Assembly (NCBI GenBank): GCA_026386835.1
Contig: JAPLMV010000049.1
Location: 1-6,307 of the forward strand
From: Planctomycetota bacterium
Lineage (GTDB): Bacteria; Planctomycetota; Phycisphaerae; Sedimentisphaerales; Anaerobacaceae
Direction of reading: 5' to 3'
Length of the DNA stretch: 6,307 nt
Shown: positions 4,462-6,307 of the stretch, one piece after another
Layout: every line of letters starts with the position of its first letter
How positions within the stretch are numbered: position 1 is the first letter of the stretch
Made by a program: the position numbers and the translations under genes
The notes under the pieces: generated by a model
Told to the model about the DNA's origin: nothing
What the model saw: only the letters and a program-made list of their open reading frames with translations
Databases searched by the model: none

Positions 4462-6307
4462 GTGCGGACATCTGGCCTTGTATTAGAGCCAGTGTCTTTT
4501 CAAGGCGGGCATACTGGGCTGTTAACTGTTCCTGTTTTTTGGTCAATCGACCTTGTTCAGCATCAATTTTGTCCTGAAGCCCTTTTATGTTATCTTCCGC
4601 GCTGGCCTGGTCTATCTGAATGGAGCCGGTGGTGGTTTTGAGCATTTTACCAAGGGCATCCTCAATTGCACCGGTGAAACCCTGTTTTACGCGAACAGTT
4701 GAAGTGAAAGTACCGTTGGCGGTAAGGTCAACGCTCAATTGCATGCCATTCTCAGCATATACGGGTTCGCCGCTGCTGTTGAAGGCGTTGTTGCCGGTAA
4801 CAATGTTTCCGCTGAATGTCGCAGTTCGCCAGGCCGATTCATTTGACTGTTTTATTCTTGCGCTTGTGATGACTCCGCCAGCTACCGTGACCTCAACATT
4901 ATATTCACCAGCTGTGGTATATTTGCTGCTTGCGCCGTAGAACTTAACGGCGTTGCTTGTACTGCTGCCTGTTTTGGCGGCGCCGATTACGGCAAGAGTG
5001 CCCATATAGTCTTTGCTTATGGCTTCATCGAAGGCATTTGTATCAAGACTCAATAATCCATCCGAGCCAAGTTTTAAGCCGATTTGAGCCGGGTTAAGGA
5101 AGGTATCGATATCCTGCTGGAAGCCGCTGGTTTGAGCGATAAGCGGGGAGCGGAATTGACTTTTTATGGTCGAAACAACATAATCCCCCATCAGGACACC
5201 GCCTGTTTTTGTGGTGCTGTTGTAGCCGGTTTTTTCCTTAATATAGGTTACCGTCTCATTATAAGCTTTAATCATTGCATTGAGCTTGTCCTTGACTGAA
5301 TCGATATCTCTTGTGAGGCTGACCTGGGCTGTGCCGGTATCATGGAGGTGAAGTGTCACGCCGTTAATAACATCATCTATCGTATTAGAGCTTTTGCTTA
5401 TCCAGTCACCGGACGGATAGCCATCGACTCTTATTTTGCTGTCCTGTGCTGATTGCGTCTCAGTAAAGTCCGCAGAGGCAAACCCTGCAAGATTAGCTGT
5501 TGTGAGACCACCCTGCGTTGTTCTGCTGACAGCCGGAATATTGAAAGTCGATGAACCTGTGCCAGGGTCGTAGGTTAAGGCAAGTTCCATCAGGCTTGCG
5601 CCACTGGTATTGTCGGTCAAGCGGATTTCACCATTGACCAAAACTGCTGTGGCGGTGTCGCCAAAAGCGTCGTTGATTTCCGAAATGATGTGGCTGAGTT
5701 TAGTATTTGCATTTATGCTGTAGTCGATGCTGACTGCGGTGCCATCATGCTTTTTTCCGCTGATGGTAATATGCTCGGTGCCCATGAGCGTTCCAGTGAA
5801 CTGGCCGAGGTCGGTAATTTTTGTGCTTAGCGTGGCGTTATCTCCGCCTGTCGTGAAAGAAGAACTGCTTTTCCAGACTTCCGTATTGCTTGGATTGACG
5901 GAAATCTGATAATCCGTACCGGCATCGTTGCCGCTGAGTACAAGATGATAAGCATCATTATAGTATAACAACCCGGCAGTTACACCGGGATTGTTTGCAT
6001 CGTTATTTATCAAACCCACGAGGTCTTCGAGCGTTGTTGTCGCAGTGGTTGTCAGAGCGGTTTCCTTGTGATTATACGAGTAAATAAATGTGCCGGCGCC
6101 GACATAATCCTCTTTGTATTTGGTGCCGTTTGTGTGTACCCATCGCTCGGCATTTGCGAGCTGATTTATTTCTATGGAGTGATTGCCTTCGAAAGCGTTA
6201 TAGGACGCTTCTGCGGTCAGTATGTCCGTGTTGCTCGAAGCGGTTGTGTTGCTCGAAGCGGCCTTAAAAGCCCTGAGCTGGTCGGAGTCGGAAAGCGCCT
6301 TAACGGA
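4448..6307 (-). CDS. fliD: Flagellar hook-associated protein 2 (filament cap), N-terminus beyond the window
   Basis: FliD caps the growing flagellar filament and helps flagellin fold into it; it is exported by the flagellar type III system. The frame stays open to the right edge, so 619 C-terminal residues are visible and the start is missing; the internal GTG at 6019 is not the start. Visible order: FliD N-terminal domain (about 1-150) with GNHSIEINQLANAERWV, EDYVGAGTFIYSY and LEDLVGLINNDANNPGVTA; a flagellin-IN motif (about 161-236); FliD C-terminal domain from about 290 with SSNTIDDVINGVTLHLH, AYNETVTYIKEKTGY and GSDGLLSLD; a beta-rich insertion (about 451-541); and a coiled-coil end (about 566-619) as needed for D0. 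No cysteine is present in the visible part, common in exported flagellar proteins. The protein is much longer than the 468-residue E. coli FliD, through the IN motif and the insertion. Transcription would come from upstream flagellar genes. Confidence 0.95.
   Translation of the reverse strand, partial: SVKALSDSDQLRAFKAASSNTTASSNTDILTAEASYNAFEGNHSIEINQLANAERWVHTNGTKYKEDYVGAGTFIYSYNHKETALTTTATTTLEDLVGLINNDANNPGVTAGLLYYNDAYHLVLSGNDAGTDYQISVNPSNTEVWKSSSSFTTGGDNATLSTKITDLGQFTGTLMGTEHITISGKKHDGTAVSIDYSINANTKLSHIISEINDAFGDTATAVLVNGEIRLTDNTSGASLMELALTYDPGTGSSTFNIPAVSRTTQGGLTTANLAGFASADFTETQSAQDSKIRVDGYPSGDWISKSSNTIDDVINGVTLHLHDTGTAQVSLTRDIDSVKDKLNAMIKAYNETVTYIKEKTGYNSTTKTGGVLMGDYVVSTIKSQFRSPLIAQTSGFQQDIDTFLNPAQIGLKLGSDGLLSLDTNAFDEAISKDYMGTLAVIGAAKTGSSTSNAVKFYGASSKYTTAGEYNVEVTVAGGVITSARIKQSNESAWRTATFSGNIVTGNNAFNSSGEPVYAENGMQLSVDLTANGTFTSTVRVKQGFTGAIEDALGKMLKTTTGSIQIDQASAEDNIKGLQDKIDAEQGRLTKKQEQLTAQYARLEKTLALIQGQMSALGLS
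6228..6261 (-). repeat. 18-bp tandem duplication inside fliD
   Basis: A 16-bp sequence at 6228-6243 recurs exactly at 6246-6261, period 18 bp. It keeps the frame and encodes ASSNTT then ASSNTD, in the Ser/Asn/Thr-rich linker between the D0-side helix and the N-terminal domain of FliD. Confidence 0.85.

Noticed and set aside
5084..5299. Plus-strand frame inside fliD
   Set aside because: Antisense to a clearly conserved part of FliD and without its own start signals.

Overview
The window looks like chromosomal DNA from a flagellated bacterium of the Planctomycetota, probably Phycisphaerae or Sedimentisphaerales-like. This rests on my recollection of FliD proteins with a similar N-terminal half and on the mix of eno, fliD and conserved small membrane proteins. 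It is an inference from sequence style, with no database search behind it. I see no mobile element, CRISPR array, rRNA or tRNA.

Left part (1-2031), plus strand. First comes the 3' part of an ankyrin-repeat lipoprotein gene with an LTGC lipobox at the window edge. Its repeat array is broken: one repeat is 52 bp short of the 99-bp unit, and the last two repeats continue in another frame to a stop at 750. Then follow three small genes for predicted membrane proteins of unknown function (810-1214, 1207-1422, 1522-1899). The first two overlap by 8 bp. The third has its own ribosome binding site and a possible promoter.

Centre (1926-3923), plus strand. A complete enolase gene (eno) has a candidate promoter, a small leader hairpin and a strong intrinsic terminator. 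It is followed by a 160-residue two-pass membrane protein whose first half resembles the FtsB/DivIC septum-formation family. Its place just after eno matches the eno-ftsB order known in many bacteria.

Right part (3943-6307), minus strand, convergent with the eno side. A PPC/DUF296-domain protein lies downstream of the flagellar hook-cap gene fliD, which runs off the right edge and lacks its N-terminus here. The 67-bp gap between them holds a candidate promoter, a perfect 6-bp inverted repeat and three TTTGGA hexamers spaced exactly 11 bp apart, so the PPC gene may have its own control.

The window combines core functions (glycolysis, flagellum assembly, perhaps division) with poorly known membrane proteins and a decaying repeat gene. 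I do not see a clear multi-gene new system. The most interesting leads are the DivIC-like protein, the ankyrin deletion and the compact fliD-PPC control region.
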